From Pseudosporangium ferrugineum (lineage in GTDB: Bacteria > Actinomycetota > Actinomycetes > Mycobacteriales > Micromonosporaceae), in the NCBI RefSeq assembly GCF_003002065.1, contig NZ_PVZG01000004.1:310001-374000 (forward strand): DNA of 64,000 nucleotides, written 5' to 3'. The notes beneath the pieces are model-generated. The model was not told where the DNA came from and searched no databases. It saw nothing but the letters and a program-made list of their open reading frames with translations. The position numbers and the translations under genes are program-made. Below are positions 1 to 8,987 of this stretch, piece by piece. Every line of letters begins with the position of its first letter. Within the stretch, counting starts at the first letter, position 1.

Positions 1-3000
1 CGAGCGCCGTCATCGAGATCAGCCCCCACCCCATCCTCAGCGCCGCGGTGAAGGAGTGCCTGCCCGAGGGGCGCGGCGCCGATCAGGTCGTGGCGTCGCT
101 GCAGCGCGACACCGATGACATGACCGCGTTGCTGACCTCGGTGGCGACCCTGCACCAGGCCGGGTTCCCGGTACGGTACGAGGCCCTGTTCGACCCGCCG
201 GGCACGTACGTGGGGTTGCCCCGCTATCCGTGGCAGCGCACCGCCTTCTGGCTCACCCCGGCCGGGCATCCGCTGCTGGGGGCGTACCGGGTCGACGACG
301 GCGTCCACCGCTGGCAGGGCCCGATCGACCTGCGGCGCAACGCGTACCTGCTGGACCACCAGGTGCAGGGGCTGGTCATCCTGCCCGGCACCGCCTATCT
401 GGAGCTCGCCGCGGCCGCCGCCGGCACCCTCGCCGGCGACGTCGTGGTCAGGGACGTCCGCTACGACAAGGCGCTCTTCATCACCGCCACCCGGCCACCG
501 GTGCTGCGGGTGACGCTGTCCCCCGCCGAGCGGGGATGGAGCTTCGAGGTCGCCACCGCCGACGGCGACGCCTGGACCCGGCACGCGCACGGCCGGATCG
601 AACCGGTGGCCGCCGGCGCCCGCATCACCGGACTGCCCGCGGACACCCCCGACCGGATCGCCGCGCGGGCCCCCGAGAGCTTCGACGGCGCCGAGTTCTA
701 CCGCCGGTTCGCCGCGCGCGGCAACGAGTGGCACGGCGTCTTCCGCGGCGTCTCGCAGGTGTGGCGCGGCGACGACGAGGCACTGGCCCGGGTCACCGTG
801 CCGGCCGGCCTCGCCGAGTACGACCGGCACCACGTCCACCCGGCGGTCCTCGACGCCTGCGGGCAGATCCTCGCGGCCACCCTGCCCGGCACGACGGCCC
901 CCGGCGACCAGCACGCCTTCATCCTGGGCTCCATCGACGCGTTCCGCCGGCACGCCCCGCTGACCGGCACGCTGCACAGCCACGTGGTCCGGCGCGACCT
1001 GACCGCCGACTCGTTCAGCGGCGACGTGGCCGTACGCGACGAGCACGGCAACCTGCTCGCCGAGTTCCTCGGGCTGCGGATCCGCTTCCTGCTGCGCCAG
1101 GAGGAGGAGCCCGCCGTGGACGACTGGCTCTACCGGCCACAGTGGATCCCGGCGCCACCGCCCGTCCCCGCGCCCGGCCCGGTCACCGGCGCGTGGCTGG
1201 TCCTCGCCGACGACGAGATCGCCCCGGCGCTCGGTGCGGCGGTCACGGTCCTCCCCGGCGACCGGTACGAGCGCACCGGCGACGCCACCTACCGCATCGA
1301 CCCGTCCCGCCTCGACGACTACGCCCGGCTGCTGCACGAGACCCGCCGGGACCGGCCCGAGGGCATCGCCGCGGTGGTGCACCTGTGGAGCCTGCGGGCG
1401 GCGCAGCCGGTGGAGGGCGTACCGCTCGGGCTCGGCAGCGCGCTGCTGTTGGACCGGGCGCTGGCCCTCGCCCCCGGGGAACGCCTCCGGCTCGTGCTCG
1501 TCACCCGCGGCGCCGAGACCGTGAGCGCCGCGGACGGGGCGCCGGACCCGGAACAGTCGGCGGTGTGGGGCTTCGGGCGTACGGCCGCCAGCGAGCTGTC
1601 CGCCGTCCGGCACACCCTCGTCGACCTGGACCCGGCCGGCGGCACGGCGCAGGTGGAGGCGCTGCGCCGGGAGATCGAGGCGGCCGGCGCGGACGAGGAC
1701 CAGATCGCGCTGCGGCCCGGCGTCCGGCACGTCCACCGGCTGCACCGCGCCGCCGCGCCGGCTCCCGGCCCGTCGCTTCCCCGGGCCGGCGGCCCGCCGG
1801 GCGCCGGGCAGGTGCGGATCGCCGCCGAGTTCGCCGGGGTACGGCCGGGCCGTCCCGGAGCCGACGTGGCCGGCGTGGTCACGGCCCTCGGCGCCGGGGT
1901 GCGCGGGCTGTGCGTGGGCGACCGCATCGTGGCGGCCGCCCCGGAACCGGCCGTGGACCTGCTCGCCGACCGGCGGCTCACCGTCGGAGTGCCCGCCGGG
2001 CTCGACCTCGCCGCCGCGGCCACCGTGCCGACCCCGTACCTGACCGCCTGGTACGCCCTCATCGAACTGGCCGCCCTCCGCGCCGGCGAGCGGGTCCTCA
2101 TCCACGACGCCGCCGGCGGGACCGGCCTCGCCGCGATCCAGGTCGCCCGGCGGCAGGGCGCGGAGATCTATGCCACCGCCGGCACCGAGCGGCAGCGCGC
2201 ACTGCTGCGCGCCATGGGGATCGCCCACGTCACCGACTCTGCGGGGGACTTCGCCGGGCCGCTGCTGGCCGCCACCCGCGGGGCGGGGATGGACGTCGTC
2301 CTGAGCGCGCTCGACGGGGACGCCGCCGGACGGAACATCGAGGTGCTGGCCCCGTACGGTCGCTGTGTCGATCTGGCCGGGACCCGCCCGGCCGGACTGC
2401 ACGCCCTGCCCGCCAACGCGTCCTACCGGGTCCTCGACGTCGACGACCTGCGCCGGTCGCGGCCGGGACTCGCCGGCGGCCTGCTCGACCGGGTGCTGCG
2501 GCTGATCGCGGCCGGCGAGCTCGCCCCGCTGCCCGCGGCGGACCGGCCGGACGGCGACCCGGTCGGCCCGGTCGTCCTCGACCTGCGCGCCGCCGCGCCG
2601 CAACGGCCCGCGCCCACACCGGCGCCGCCGTCGACCCGGATGCGGCCGGACGCCACCTACCTGGTGACCGGCGGCGCGGGCGGGATCGGCGCCGGACTGG
2701 CCCGCTGGCTCATCTCCCGCGGCGCCCGGCACCTGCTGCTCACCGGCCGCTCCCTGCCCACCCCCGGCGGCGACGTCGCCCGGCTCCTGGACGAGCTGCG
2801 CGTCCACGGCGCCGACGTGCGGTACGCCCCCGTGGACGCGGCCGACGAGCAGTCGATGCGCCGGCTGATCGACCACCGCCGGGCGGCGGGCCGGCCGCCG
2901 GTCCGCGGCGTCTTCCACACCGCCGGCGTCTTCCTCTACCAGCCGATCGCCGACACCACCCTGCGCGACCTGCAGACGGTACTGCGGCCGAAGGCGGCCG

Positions 3001-3752
3001 GCGCGCGGGTCCTCGACCGGCTCTTCGACGAGGCGCTCGACCACTTCGTGCTCTTCTCCTCCGGCAACGCGCTGCTGGCCTCGCCGCACGTCGCGGCGGG
3101 GGCGGCGGCCAACGCGGCCCTCGACGCCGTGGCCCGGGGCCGGCGCCGGCGCGGGCACCGGGCGCTCGCGGTGAACTGGGGATTCTGGACCGACGCGGGC
3201 ATGGCCGCGCGGGCCGGCGCCGACCTCGGCCGGGACCTCGTCCCGCGGGGCATGAGCGGGTTCACCTCGGCGGCCGGCTTCGCGGTACTGGACCGCCTCC
3301 TGGCCACGGACGCCCCGGACACCGTGGTGATGCCGGTCGACTGGGCGGCGTGGCGGGCGGCCCACCCGGACGCGGCCGCCTCCCCGTTCCTGCGCGACGT
3401 CACCGGCACCGCACCCTTTTCCGCCGCGCCGCCGCCTCACGCCGCGCCGCCGCCTCACGCCGCGCCGCCGCCGGTCCCGGTCCCGGTCGTCGCCACGGTG
3501 CCGGCACCGCCCGCCCCGGCGGCCGCCGAGGGGCCGCGGACCTTCCTCGACGAGGTCGCCGCGATCCTGCGCGTCGACGCCGCCCACCTCGACCCCGACC
3601 GCGACCTGACCAGCCAGGGCCTCGACTCGCTGATGGCGGCCCAGCTCCGCCGGCAGGTGCAGCGCTCCCACGGGGTGCTGCTGCCGGTCGGCCGGATCCT
3701 CAGCCACACGACGCTCGGTGAGCTGGCCGGCCAGCTCGACGAGGCCCACTGA
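1..3752 (+). CDS. Type I polyketide synthase, 3' part (AT end-DH-ER-KR-ACP)
   Basis: The reading frame is open from base 3, so the gene starts upstream of the window. Visible in order: the end of an acyltransferase domain (the PRYPWQRTAFW linker near base 225); a dehydratase with its HxxxGxxxxP motif (His at 357) and second motif DACGQ (Asp at 852); an enoylreductase/MDR domain (about 1800-2590; nucleotide motif GGTGLAAIQ); a ketoreductase (about 2640-3400; TGGAGGIG); a Pro/Ala linker with a repeated AAPPPH unit; and an ACP with GLDSL (Ser codon 3627). There is no thioesterase. The product is one fully reducing module of a modular or iterative synthase. The KR keeps its Ser (3060) and Asn (3111), but the catalytic Tyr position (3099) is Gly, so this KR may be inactive. 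The antiporter gene begins 15 bp downstream, probably in the same transcript. The family call is secure; the product is unknown. Confidence 0.93.
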   Translation, partial: SAVIEISPHPILSAAVKECLPEGRGADQVVASLQRDTDDMTALLTSVATLHQAGFPVRYEALFDPPGTYVGLPRYPWQRTAFWLTPAGHPLLGAYRVDDGVHRWQGPIDLRRNAYLLDHQVQGLVILPGTAYLELAAAAAGTLAGDVVVRDVRYDKALFITATRPPVLRVTLSPAERGWSFEVATADGDAWTRHAHGRIEPVAAGARITGLPADTPDRIAARAPESFDGAEFYRRFAARGNEWHGVFRGVSQVWRGDDEALARVTVPAGLAEYDRHHVHPAVLDACGQILAATLPGTTAPGDQHAFILGSIDAFRRHAPLTGTLHSHVVRRDLTADSFSGDVAVRDEHGNLLAEFLGLRIRFLLRQEEEPAVDDWLYRPQWIPAPPPVPAPGPVTGAWLVLADDEIAPALGAAVTVLPGDRYERTGDATYRIDPSRLDDYARLLHETRRDRPEGIAAVVHLWSLRAAQPVEGVPLGLGSALLLDRALALAPGERLRLVLVTRGAETVSAADGAPDPEQSAVWGFGRTAASELSAVRHTLVDLDPAGGTAQVEALRREIEAAGADEDQIALRPGVRHVHRLHRAAAPAPGPSLPRAGGPPGAGQVRIAAEFAGVRPGRPGADVAGVVTALGAGVRGLCVGDRIVAAAPEPAVDLLADRRLTVGVPAGLDLAAAATVPTPYLTAWYALIELAALRAGERVLIHDAAGGTGLAAIQVARRQGAEIYATAGTERQRALLRAMGIAHVTDSAGDFAGPLLAATRGAGMDVVLSALDGDAAGRNIEVLAPYGRCVDLAGTRPAGLHALPANASYRVLDVDDLRRSRPGLAGGLLDRVLRLIAAGELAPLPAADRPDGDPVGPVVLDLRAAAPQRPAPTPAPPSTRMRPDATYLVTGGAGGIGAGLARWLISRGARHLLLTGRSLPTPGGDVARLLDELRVHGADVRYAPVDAADEQSMRRLIDHRRAAGRPPVRGVFHTAGVFLYQPIADTTLRDLQTVLRPKAAGARVLDRLFDEALDHFVLFSSGNALLASPHVAAGAAANAALDAVARGRRRRGHRALAVNWGFWTDAGMAARAGADLGRDLVPRGMSGFTSAAGFAVLDRLLATDAPDTVVMPVDWAAWRAAHPDAAASPFLRDVTGTAPFSAAPPPHAAPPPHAAPPPVPVPVVATVPAPPAPAAAEGPRTFLDEVAAILRVDAAHLDPDRDLTSQGLDSLMAAQLRRQVQRSHGVLLPVGRILSHTTLGELAGQLDEAH

Positions 3753-3767
3753 CCACCGGAGCCCGCC

Positions 3768-5012
3768 GTGACCACCGGCCAGACCACGACACTGCTCGTC
3801 GCCCTCGCCGTCATCGTCCTGCTCTCCTACGCCGCCGGCGCGGTGGCCCGCCGCCTCGGTCAGCCGCCGGTCATCGGCGAGGTCGCCCTCGGCGTCCTGC
3901 TCGGACCTACCCTGCTGCACGGCGCGATCTCGGACGCCGTCTTCCCCACCGACATCCGCCCGTTCCTCGGTGCCCTTGCCAACATCGGCGTGGCCCTGTT
4001 CATGTTCACCGTCGGCGCCGAGCTGGACGCGATGCTGCTACGCGGCCGCAAGCTCGTGACCGGCACCGTCGCGTCCGGCTCGATCGCCCTGCCGTTCGCG
4101 CTGGGCAGCGTGCTGGCCCTGCACCTGTTCGACGACCATCCGACCGGGAACCGGACGGCGTTCATGCTCTTCATGGGCGCCGCCATGTCGGTGACCGCCT
4201 TCCCCGTGCTGGCCCGCATCCTCACCGACCGGGGCATGAGCCGCACGTGGCTCGGCAACGTCGCCCTGGCCTGCGCCTCGATCGACGACGTCCTGGCCTG
4301 GACCCTGCTCGCCGTCGTGGTCGCGATCGGCGGCGAGGGCGCCGGGTCGCAGTGGCTGCTGCTTCTCTTCGTCCCGTACGTGACGATCATGGTGACCGCC
4401 GTCCGGGCCGGCCTGCACCGGCTCCTGTCGTGCCCCCGCGTCCTGCGCTCGCGGCAGCCGGTGCCGCTGGTGATCACGCTGGTGGGCCTGCTCCTCTCGG
4501 CGGCCTTCACCGAGTGGATCGGACTGCACTTCATCTTCGGCGCGTTCCTCTTCGGCGCGATCATGCCCCGCGCCGCCGGTGACCCGGTCTCCGCCAGGAT
4601 CTCGCACCTCAACGGCATCCTGCTGCTGCCGATCTTCTTCATCGTGGCCGGTCTCAAGGTGAACCTGTCCGGCATGACCGGCGCGGACGTCGTCGACCTC
4701 GGCCTCATCCTGACGGTCGCCATCGGCGGCAAGTTCCTCGGCGCCTTCGCCGGCGCCCGCCTCAACGGCATGCGCGCCCGCCCGGCCGCCGCGCTGGCCG
4801 TGCTGATGAACACCCGCGGCCTGACCGAGCTGATCATCCTGACCGTCGGCCTCCAGCTCGGCGTCCTGGACGGCCGGCTCTACTCGTCGATGGTCATCAT
4901 GGCCCTGGTCACCACGGCCCTGACCGGACCGCTGCTGCAGCTGCTCTACCCGACGCCCACCCCGGGTTCCGCGGACGAGACCCCCGCCACCGCCTCGAAA
5001 ACGGGTCGGTGA
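3768..5012 (+). CDS. Kef-type cation/proton antiporter (CPA2 family)
   Basis: This 414-residue membrane protein has about a dozen hydrophobic segments across nearly its whole length. The pattern matches the CPA2 Na+/H+ or K+/H+ exchanger fold (N-terminal QPPVIGEVALGVLLGPTLL, central SIDDVLAWTLLAVV with the membrane Asp pair). No RCK/TrkA regulatory domain is attached. The GTG start is preceded by GGAG at 3758-3761 and lies 15 bp after the polyketide synthase stop, so the two are probably co-transcribed. Exchangers of this type accompany several actinobacterial polyketide clusters, where self-protection or ion homeostasis has been proposed. That role here is inference; a housekeeping function is equally possible. 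Confidence 0.88.
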   Translation: MTTGQTTTLLVALAVIVLLSYAAGAVARRLGQPPVIGEVALGVLLGPTLLHGAISDAVFPTDIRPFLGALANIGVALFMFTVGAELDAMLLRGRKLVTGTVASGSIALPFALGSVLALHLFDDHPTGNRTAFMLFMGAAMSVTAFPVLARILTDRGMSRTWLGNVALACASIDDVLAWTLLAVVVAIGGEGAGSQWLLLLFVPYVTIMVTAVRAGLHRLLSCPRVLRSRQPVPLVITLVGLLLSAAFTEWIGLHFIFGAFLFGAIMPRAAGDPVSARISHLNGILLLPIFFIVAGLKVNLSGMTGADVVDLGLILTVAIGGKFLGAFAGARLNGMRARPAAALAVLMNTRGLTELIILTVGLQLGVLDGRLYSSMVIMALVTTALTGPLLQLLYPTPTPGSADETPATASKTGR

Positions 5013-5086
5013 GGCGTCGCCCCGCACGGTACAGTCCCCTGGCTCAACCGGCGATCGCCGGCACCATCCACAGGACAGGAACGTTC

Positions 5087-5815
5087 GTGCGAGGCATTCT
5101 CCCCAAGGTCGCGTCCATCACGCTGGTCGCCGCGGCGATGACACTCGCCGGCTGCCAGAACGACAAGGCCGGGACGACGCCGCCCGCCGGGCCCGCGGCA
5201 CCCACCGGCAACGGGGTCGCGGCCCTGACGGCGGACGAGATCCTGCAGCGGGCGACCGGCGCGCTCAAGGCCGCGAAGGCCTACCACGCCGAGGGCGACA
5301 TCGACCTGGACGGGCAGCCCACCGGCATCGACCTCACCGTCGACGGCGAGAACTTCACCGCGTCCCTGACCTCGGGCAAGGCGAAGGTCGACCTGCTCGA
5401 CGTGGACGGGAAGCGCTACATGCGGCCGAACGAGCAGTTCTGGGCGACCGCGATGGACGCTCCGAAGGCCAAGCTGCTGGCGAAGGTGATCGGCGACCGG
5501 TGGGTCACCGCGGCCGAGGGGGACCAGTCGTTCGCCGAGCTGTTCAGCATCGGCTCGGCCGAGGAGTTCCTCAAGCCCACCGGCACCCTGACCAAGGGTA
5601 CGGAGAAGCAGATCGGCGGCGTGCCCGCGATCGCGCTCGAGGACCAGCAGGCCACGCTCTACATCGCCACCACCGGGGAGCCGTACCCGCTGCGGATCGG
5701 CGGCAAGGACGGCGCCTCGCAGGTGCTGTTCAGCGACTTCAACGCGCCGGCGAAGCCCATCGAGCCCCCGGCCCCGGCGCAGGTCATCGACCTGGGCGCG
5801 CTGTCCGGCAAGTAG
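5087..5815 (+). CDS. Secreted lipoprotein, LppX/LprG (LolA-like) type
   Basis: The 242-residue product begins with a signal peptide ending in the lipobox LAGC, so it should be diacylated and anchored outside the membrane. The rest (after a Thr/Pro/Ala spacer) reads like the LppX/LprAFG fold: a helix with ADEILQRATGALKAAKAYH, then alternating beta strands including IGGVPAIALE. Members of this family carry lipids or lipoglycans across the cell envelope in mycobacteria. Start choice: the frame is open further upstream into the antiporter stop, but GTG 5087 has AGGACAGGA (5072-5080) at good spacing and puts the lipobox at the usual distance. The ligand is unknown. Confidence 0.8.
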   Translation: MRGILPKVASITLVAAAMTLAGCQNDKAGTTPPAGPAAPTGNGVAALTADEILQRATGALKAAKAYHAEGDIDLDGQPTGIDLTVDGENFTASLTSGKAKVDLLDVDGKRYMRPNEQFWATAMDAPKAKLLAKVIGDRWVTAAEGDQSFAELFSIGSAEEFLKPTGTLTKGTEKQIGGVPAIALEDQQATLYIATTGEPYPLRIGGKDGASQVLFSDFNAPAKPIEPPAPAQVIDLGALSGK

Positions 5816-5864
5816 GCTCCGGCCGGGGCGCCACAGATCGTTCAACATCGATTAGCATCGGGCC

Positions 5865-7283
5865 ATGCGACGTCGCGTGGTGACCGTACTACTGTCCGTT
5901 CTGGCCCTGCTCGGCCCGGCCGTCGCCGGGTTCGCCGCGCCCGCGGGGGCCGGTGCCGGGGACGACCTGGCCGACCGGCTCCGGGCCCTTCCCGGGATGA
6001 CGATCGTGTCGGAGAGCGCCCCGACCGGCTACCGGTTCTTCGTGCTCTCCTACCGGCAGCCGGCCGACCACCGCGACCCCGCGGCCGGCACCTACGAGCA
6101 GCGCCTCACCCTGCTGCACCGCGCCACCGACGCGCCGGTCGTGCTCGCCACCGGCGGGTACGGGCTGGCGGCGCGGCCCTCGCCGTCGCGCACCGAGCCC
6201 ACGAACCTGCTCGACGGCAACCAGGTGTCGGTGGAGCACCGGTTCTTCACCCCGTCCAGACCCGCGTCCGCCGACTGGTCGGACCTGGACATCTGGCAGG
6301 AGGCCACCGACGAGCACCGCATCGTGCAGGCGCTCCGGACCATCTACACCGGACGGTGGATCCAGACCGGTGCCAGCAAGGGTGGGATGACCTCGGTGTA
6401 CCACCGCCGGTTCTATCCGGAGGACGTCGACGGCGTGGTCGCGTACGTGGCCCCGGACGACACCCTCAACGACGTGGACGGCGCCTACGACGAGTTCTTC
6501 CGGACCGTGGGTGACGCCGATTGCCGGAGCGCACTCAACGGCGTACAGAAGGAGGCGCTGAAGCGTCGCGACCGGCTGGTGCCCCTCCTGGTCGCGGACG
6601 CCGCCGCCAACGGGTGGACGTTCACCCGGACCCTCGGCACCGCCGACCGGTCGTTCGAGATGGCCGTGCTCGACACGGTGTGGGCCTTCTGGCAGTTCTC
6701 GTCGGCCGCCGACTGCCCGTCGGTGCCGGCCGCCACCGCCTCCGACGCGGAGCTCTACGCCTGGATCGACTCGGTCGCGGGCTGGTCGTTCTACACCGAT
6801 CAGGGGCTGGAGTACTACTGGCCCTACTACTACCAGGCCGCCACCCAGCTCGGCTGGCCGAGCCTGCGCTTCGCGCACCTGCGCGGCCTGCGCCACTACC
6901 CCGGCCTCTACACGGCCAACTCCTCCCTCCCGCCGGAGCTGCGCTCGCCGCACGACCCGCGGCCGATGATCGACGTCCACGCCTGGGTGCGCACCCGGTC
7001 GACCCGGATGATGTTCGTGTACGGCGAGAACGACCCGTGGGGCGCCGAGCGCTTCGCCCCGAGCCGCCACGACTCCCGCCTGTACGTGGCGCCGGGCAGC
7101 AACCACGGCGCGAACATCTCCCGGCTGACCCCGGCCGACAACGCCGAGGCCGTCGCCACCCTGCGCCGCTGGGCGGGGCTGCCGGCCGCCGAGGGCACGC
7201 CGCAGGCCCGCCGGTCCGCCTCCCTGCCGTTCGACGACATGCTCCCGCCGCGGCGCGGAGCTATGCCAGCTGTGCGCGGATGA
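5865..7283 (+). CDS. Secreted tripeptidyl aminopeptidase-like protein, peptidase S37 family
   Basis: This 472-residue protein starts with a Sec signal peptide (MRRRVV, hydrophobic core, then AAPAGA). It shows the hallmarks of the PS-10/S37 family: the nucleophile elbow GASKGGM (Ser171) followed by TSVYHRRFYPEDVDGVVAYV, and downstream MFVYGENDPWGAERF and a late GSNHGANI that would supply the acid and His of the triad. S37 enzymes are secreted serine peptidases that remove N-terminal peptides. Length fits the family. The 3' end overlaps the convergent TetR gene by 23 bp. Confidence 0.88.
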   Translation: MRRRVVTVLLSVLALLGPAVAGFAAPAGAGAGDDLADRLRALPGMTIVSESAPTGYRFFVLSYRQPADHRDPAAGTYEQRLTLLHRATDAPVVLATGGYGLAARPSPSRTEPTNLLDGNQVSVEHRFFTPSRPASADWSDLDIWQEATDEHRIVQALRTIYTGRWIQTGASKGGMTSVYHRRFYPEDVDGVVAYVAPDDTLNDVDGAYDEFFRTVGDADCRSALNGVQKEALKRRDRLVPLLVADAAANGWTFTRTLGTADRSFEMAVLDTVWAFWQFSSAADCPSVPAATASDAELYAWIDSVAGWSFYTDQGLEYYWPYYYQAATQLGWPSLRFAHLRGLRHYPGLYTANSSLPPELRSPHDPRPMIDVHAWVRTRSTRMMFVYGENDPWGAERFAPSRHDSRLYVAPGSNHGANISRLTPADNAEAVATLRRWAGLPAAEGTPQARRSASLPFDDMLPPRRGAMPAVRG

Positions 7284-7833
7284 GCCGTTCGACGATGTCG
7301 CCGAGGTTCGCGGGGATGTCGCGGCCGGCGCTCAGGTAGCGACGCACCGCGGCGTAGGGCACGTCGATCACGACGAGGAGCAGCTCCGCCGTCTCGCGGC
7401 CGGTCTCCGCCCGGAGGCCGGCCAGCAGGCGGCGGACGTGCCGGTCCCAGCGGGCCTGCCCGGCCTCGCGCCGCTCCCGGCTCTCCGGCGACCAGGAGGT
7501 GGGCTCGAAGGCGCCGAGGCCGGCCAGCAGCACCCGGGCGTCGGCCGGATGGGCGCGGCACCAGGCGACGGTGTGGCGGCCGAGAGCGGCGGCCGCGGCA
7601 ACCGGTTCGCCGGCGAAGTGCTCCTCCAGCTCGGCGTGGAAGCCTTCCACGGCGCGGTTCCAGACGGCGGCGAGCAGCGCCGCGCGGGTGGGAAAGCGGT
7701 GGTAGACGGAGCCGCTGGAGACGCCGGCCTCCCGGATCACGCCGGCGATGGTGATGGCGTCCGCGCTGCCGGCGACGAGCAGCCGCACCGCCGCGTCGAG
7801 GATCGCCGACGTGTCGTGGACGAGGCGGGGCAT
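7261..7833 (-). CDS. TetR family transcriptional regulator
   Basis: The 190-residue protein has an N-terminal TetR helix-turn-helix (ITIAGVIREAGVSSGSVYHRFPTRAALLAAV, residues about 27-57) and a helical C-terminal ligand domain. It is divergent from the zinc dehydrogenase gene, with only 75 bp between the start codons. That gap contains a perfect 14-bp palindrome (7868-7881), a good candidate operator for repression of both genes. The inducer is unknown. The stop lies inside the end of the convergent S37 peptidase gene. Confidence 0.9.
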   Translation of the reverse strand: MPRLVHDTSAILDAAVRLLVAGSADAITIAGVIREAGVSSGSVYHRFPTRAALLAAVWNRAVEGFHAELEEHFAGEPVAAAAALGRHTVAWCRAHPADARVLLAGLGAFEPTSWSPESRERREAGQARWDRHVRRLLAGLRAETGRETAELLLVVIDVPYAAVRRYLSAGRDIPANLGDIVERLIRAQLA

Positions 7834-7867
7834 GGGTTGAAGATACCGAACCCGGCTTCTAGAGTTC

Positions 7868-7881
7868 TCTCTCTAGAGAGA
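7868..7881. promoter_or_regulatory. Candidate TetR operator between divergent genes
   Basis: TCTCTCTAGAGAGA is a perfect 14-bp palindrome lying between the TetR gene (start 7833) and the dehydrogenase gene (start 7909). Further CTCT/AGAG half-sites flank it. Position and symmetry suggest the TetR protein binds here; this is inference. Confidence 0.5.
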
Positions 7882-7908
7882 TTCCTCTCCTCGAGTCGGG
7901 AGCGCGCC

Positions 7909-8925
7909 ATGCAGAGCCTCGTCCTCACCGGTCCCCGCAGCCTGCAGTGGCAGGACCGGCCGGCGCCCGTCCTGTCCGCGGACACCGACGCCCTGGTGCG
8001 GCCGATCGCCTCGGCGGCCTGCGACCTCGACCGCTGGATCGTGCGGTCGCCGGCGCCGTTCGCGCCGCCCTTCGCCCTCGGCCACGAGGCCGTCGGCGAG
8101 ATCGTCGAGCTCGGCGCCGGCGGCTCCGGGCTCCGAACCGGCCAGCGGGTGGTCGTTCCCTGGCACATCAGCTGCGGCACGTGCGACAACTGCCGGCGCG
8201 ACCTTCCGGGTACGTGCGCCACGGTGCCACCCCTCGCGTCGTACGGCACGAGCGCCGGCGGCCACTGGGGCGGACTCTTCGACGACCTGGTACGGGTGCC
8301 GTGGGCGGCGTACAACCTCACGCCGCTGCCACCGGGCGTGGACCCGTTCCTGGCCGCCTCGGCCGCCGACAACCTCACCGACGCGTTCCAGGCCGTACGG
8401 CCGGTCCTCACCGAGCGGCCCGGGGCCGAGGTGCTCGTCGTCGGTGGCACCCCCAGCCTCGGGCTGCTGGTGGTGCTGAGCGCCGCCGCGCTGGGGGCCG
8501 GGAGCGTCACCTACCTCGACGTCGACCCGCGGCGGTGCGCCGTGGCCGCCGCCGCGGGCGCGACCGTCGTGGCCGCCGACGCGTACCCCGAACGGCTCGA
8601 CGGCACGTTCGACCTGGTCGTGGACGCGTCCGCGACGACGAAGGGCTTCGGCTGCGCCGTACGGTCCACCCGCCCCGGCGGCACCTGCGTCATCCGGTCC
8701 ATCTACTTCACCGAGGTGCGCCTGCCGTACTTCGACCTCTACTCCAGGGGCATCACCCTCGTCACGGGGCCGCCGCACGCCGGCCCGCACGTACCCGATG
8801 TCCTGAAGCTGATGGGCGACGGCGCGCTCGACCCCGCACCGATGCTGTCCGGCCCGTACGACTACGCCGACGCGGCGGAGATCCTGCTGGACCCGCCCCC
8901 GGCCAAGCCGGTCTTCACCCGCTGA
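7909..8925 (+). CDS. Zinc-dependent alcohol dehydrogenase (MDR superfamily)
   Basis: This 338-residue medium-chain dehydrogenase carries the catalytic-zinc motif GHEAVGEIVELG (residues about 63-74) and structural-zinc cysteines in CGTCDNCRRDLPGTC. The Rossmann fold (VLVVGGTPSLGLLVVLSAAALGAG) is followed by YLDVDPRRC, whose Asp suggests NAD(H). Only three catalytic-domain zinc ligands can be placed with confidence, and the substrate is unknown. The ATG at 7909 follows GGGAGCG and matches the normal family N-terminus; the longer open frame upstream is antisense to the TetR gene. Likely controlled by the divergent TetR. Confidence 0.87.
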   Translation: MQSLVLTGPRSLQWQDRPAPVLSADTDALVRPIASAACDLDRWIVRSPAPFAPPFALGHEAVGEIVELGAGGSGLRTGQRVVVPWHISCGTCDNCRRDLPGTCATVPPLASYGTSAGGHWGGLFDDLVRVPWAAYNLTPLPPGVDPFLAASAADNLTDAFQAVRPVLTERPGAEVLVVGGTPSLGLLVVLSAAALGAGSVTYLDVDPRRCAVAAAAGATVVAADAYPERLDGTFDLVVDASATTKGFGCAVRSTRPGGTCVIRSIYFTEVRLPYFDLYSRGITLVTGPPHAGPHVPDVLKLMGDGALDPAPMLSGPYDYADAAEILLDPPPAKPVFTR

Positions 8926-8987
8926 CCGCCGCAGCCGGGATCCGGCAGAACCACGATCCCGGGGCGGCCGTCCGGCATGATCCGCCG

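Noticed and set aside
230..3721. Long Arg/Pro-rich open frame overlapping the PKS in another frame
   Set aside because: Composition is typical of a shadow frame in GC-rich DNA; the other frame has clear PKS domains.
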